Assembly (NCBI GenBank): GCA_938022485.1
Contig: CALIEE010000249.1
Span: 1-13,704, forward strand
Direction of reading: 5' to 3'
DNA from: an uncultured bacterium
Lineage (GTDB): Bacteria; Bdellovibrionota_C; UBA2361; SZUA-149; CALKYB01
Length of the DNA stretch: 13,704 nucleotides
Shown here: positions 12,973 to 13,704 of the stretch, piece by piece
Layout of the letters: the number at the start of each line of letters is the position of its first letter
Numbering within the stretch: the stretch's first letter is position 1
Translations under genes and position numbers: made by a program
The notes under the pieces: model-generated
The model's input: the letters and a program-made list of their open reading frames with translations, nothing else
The model's database searches: none
Told to the model about the DNA's origin: nothing

Positions 12973-13002
12973 TAGCTACACCCTAAAGGGCATTACAGTC
13001 AA
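12973..13002 (-). promoter_or_regulatory. Candidate rpmE promoter
   Basis: On the minus strand TTGACT (13002 to 12997), a 5/6 match to the -35 consensus, is followed after 18 bases by TAGCTA (12978 to 12973), a poor -10. The spacer contains CCCTTTAGGG, a small dyad. Transcription would begin near 12966 and yield a leader of about 110 nt that includes the hairpins described for rpmE. Confidence 0.3.
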
Positions 13003-13058
13003 GCATTATGGCGGTATTTTTATGCTACAAACCAATCAAACTAGCTTCTAAAATTCAC

Positions 13059-13064
13059 TATATT
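13059..13064 (+). promoter_or_regulatory. Candidate -10 box for the lipid A acyltransferase gene
   Basis: TATATT, a 5/6 match to the -10 consensus, lies 58 bp before the proposed TTG start in an A+T-rich stretch. No recognisable -35 is present 16-18 bases upstream, so support is limited to one hexamer. Confidence 0.2.
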
Positions 13065-13121
13065 ACCCGATACAGGCCTCTTTCGAAAAATGCTCAATTA
13101 TGAGACTGTTTTAGTCGTTTT

Positions 13122-13704
13122 TTGACTAACAAACTTCTGACTGAGAGACTCTTGCTTCCTAGACTCTTTTTAAAACTAGTAGCGATCCTACCCCTCTGGT
13201 TGTCCCGACTGATCGGAGGACAAATTGCCTTGCTTGTGGGATTGCTCAAACCAAAAGATTTTAATATTGCTCAGCACCAAATTTCGTTTGCCTTGGCCCT
13301 TGACCAAGCTGAGAGCCTTAAACTTGCCAAAAAATCCTTCAAAAGCGTAGGTGAAAATGTAGCTGATGCCCTACAAATCCCCCGGATACTAGCTAAACAT
13401 GGTTATAACGGCGAGGAAAAGGCCAAAGCCGAGCAGTTTCCAAATTTTGAACTCAAAGGCGACAGTGAGCAGATCCTTAGAAATGGCTGGGAAAAACGTG
13501 GCTCGGTAATCATTTCGGGACATATTGGTTGCATTGAAATTTTAGCTGCTTACTATGTGGCAAGAGGATTGGATCTTTATGCAATTGGTCGCTCCCCCAA
13601 TAAACCCTGGATTGATAACTGGGTTACTGCACTTAGAGAAAGCTACAGAGTCAAAACAATTTGGAGAGACGACCCTGGCTCTGCGATGAAAATCCTTAAA
13701 GCTT
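13122..13704 (+). CDS. LpxL/HtrB-like lipid A (lysophospholipid) acyltransferase, 3' end beyond window
   Basis: The frame runs from an in-frame TGA at 13101 to the window end without a stop and encodes 194 residues from a TTG at 13122 (MTNKLLTERLLLPRLFLKL in front). It has a hydrophobic N-terminal segment (about 12-45), a helix-rich stretch with SFKSVGENVADALQIPRIL, and the catalytic HX4E motif in ISGHIGCIE: His134 and Glu139, close to the position of the motif in E. coli LpxL. YAIGRSPNKPWIDNW and later residues continue the family pattern; about 100 more residues are expected. The enzyme would add a secondary acyl chain to lipid A at the inner membrane, though related enzymes act on other lipids. 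The start is uncertain: no ATG or GTG occurs nearby, no Shine-Dalgarno precedes 13122, and a second TTG at 13152 follows a GAGAG. Confidence 0.82.
   Translation, partial: MTNKLLTERLLLPRLFLKLVAILPLWLSRLIGGQIALLVGLLKPKDFNIAQHQISFALALDQAESLKLAKKSFKSVGENVADALQIPRILAKHGYNGEEKAKAEQFPNFELKGDSEQILRNGWEKRGSVIISGHIGCIEILAAYYVARGLDLYAIGRSPNKPWIDNWVTALRESYRVKTIWRDDPGSAMKILKA

Noticed and set aside
1..13704. CRISPR arrays, insertion sequences, prophage, tRNA/rRNA, defence genes
   Set aside because: No regularly spaced repeats, transposase or integrase motifs, tRNA-like folds or rRNA segments were seen on either strand.

Overview
The window looks like chromosomal housekeeping DNA from a Gram-negative bacterium with modest G+C (roughly 40-45% by eye). 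A partial lipid A-type acyltransferase, lipoprotein maturation genes and a secreted lipoprotein all imply an outer membrane. The large FadF/EtfD-like iron-sulfur membrane protein, the Lgt subtype with a GRIGC...GDGDYG active-site loop, and the thrombospondin-type-3 lipoprotein are typical of deltaproteobacteria-like or related marine lineages. This placement is inference from family resemblance; no rRNA or other definitive marker is present.

Left part (1-2281): a minus-strand pair, a CorC/HlyC-type CBS-domain membrane protein followed by a small RDD-family membrane protein, probably one operon. A compact 230-bp divergent intergenic region precedes it, with a consensus -35 box on the minus strand and a perfect 7-bp inverted repeat. 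Middle-left (2282-6459): plus-strand genes for a RimJ/RimL-like GNAT acetyltransferase, a 730-residue FadF/EtfD-like heme/iron-sulfur quinone oxidoreductase, an 80-residue two-helix membrane protein and a YdjM-like (DUF457) membrane protein. The last three are tightly spaced. Centre (6474-8261): a minus-strand NhaP-type cation:proton antiporter with a cytosolic TrkA-N domain, convergent with the YdjM-like gene.

Middle-right (8442-11216): three plus-strand genes for envelope proteins: an acidic lipoprotein made of three tandem units carrying two calcium-loop motifs each, an unrecognised exported protein with six cysteines, and a membrane-anchored TPR protein. They converge, with overlapping stop codons, on a minus-strand cluster rpmE - TlpA/ResA-like thioredoxin - lgt (11206-12858). 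lgt and the thioredoxin gene share an ATGA overlap. The right edge holds the first 194 codons of an LpxL/HtrB-like acyltransferase, divergent from rpmE and cut by the window end.

Together the right half is biased to envelope biogenesis: Lgt would lipidate the neighbouring lipoprotein, the thioredoxin could service cysteine-containing exported proteins, and the acyltransferase would act on lipid A. The left half is membrane energetics and ion handling. I see no CRISPR array, transposase, phage gene, tRNA or rRNA. I found no clear new multi-gene system. The best candidates for novelty are the lipoprotein / six-cysteine protein / TPR trio, the variant Lgt active site, and a structured rpmE leader.
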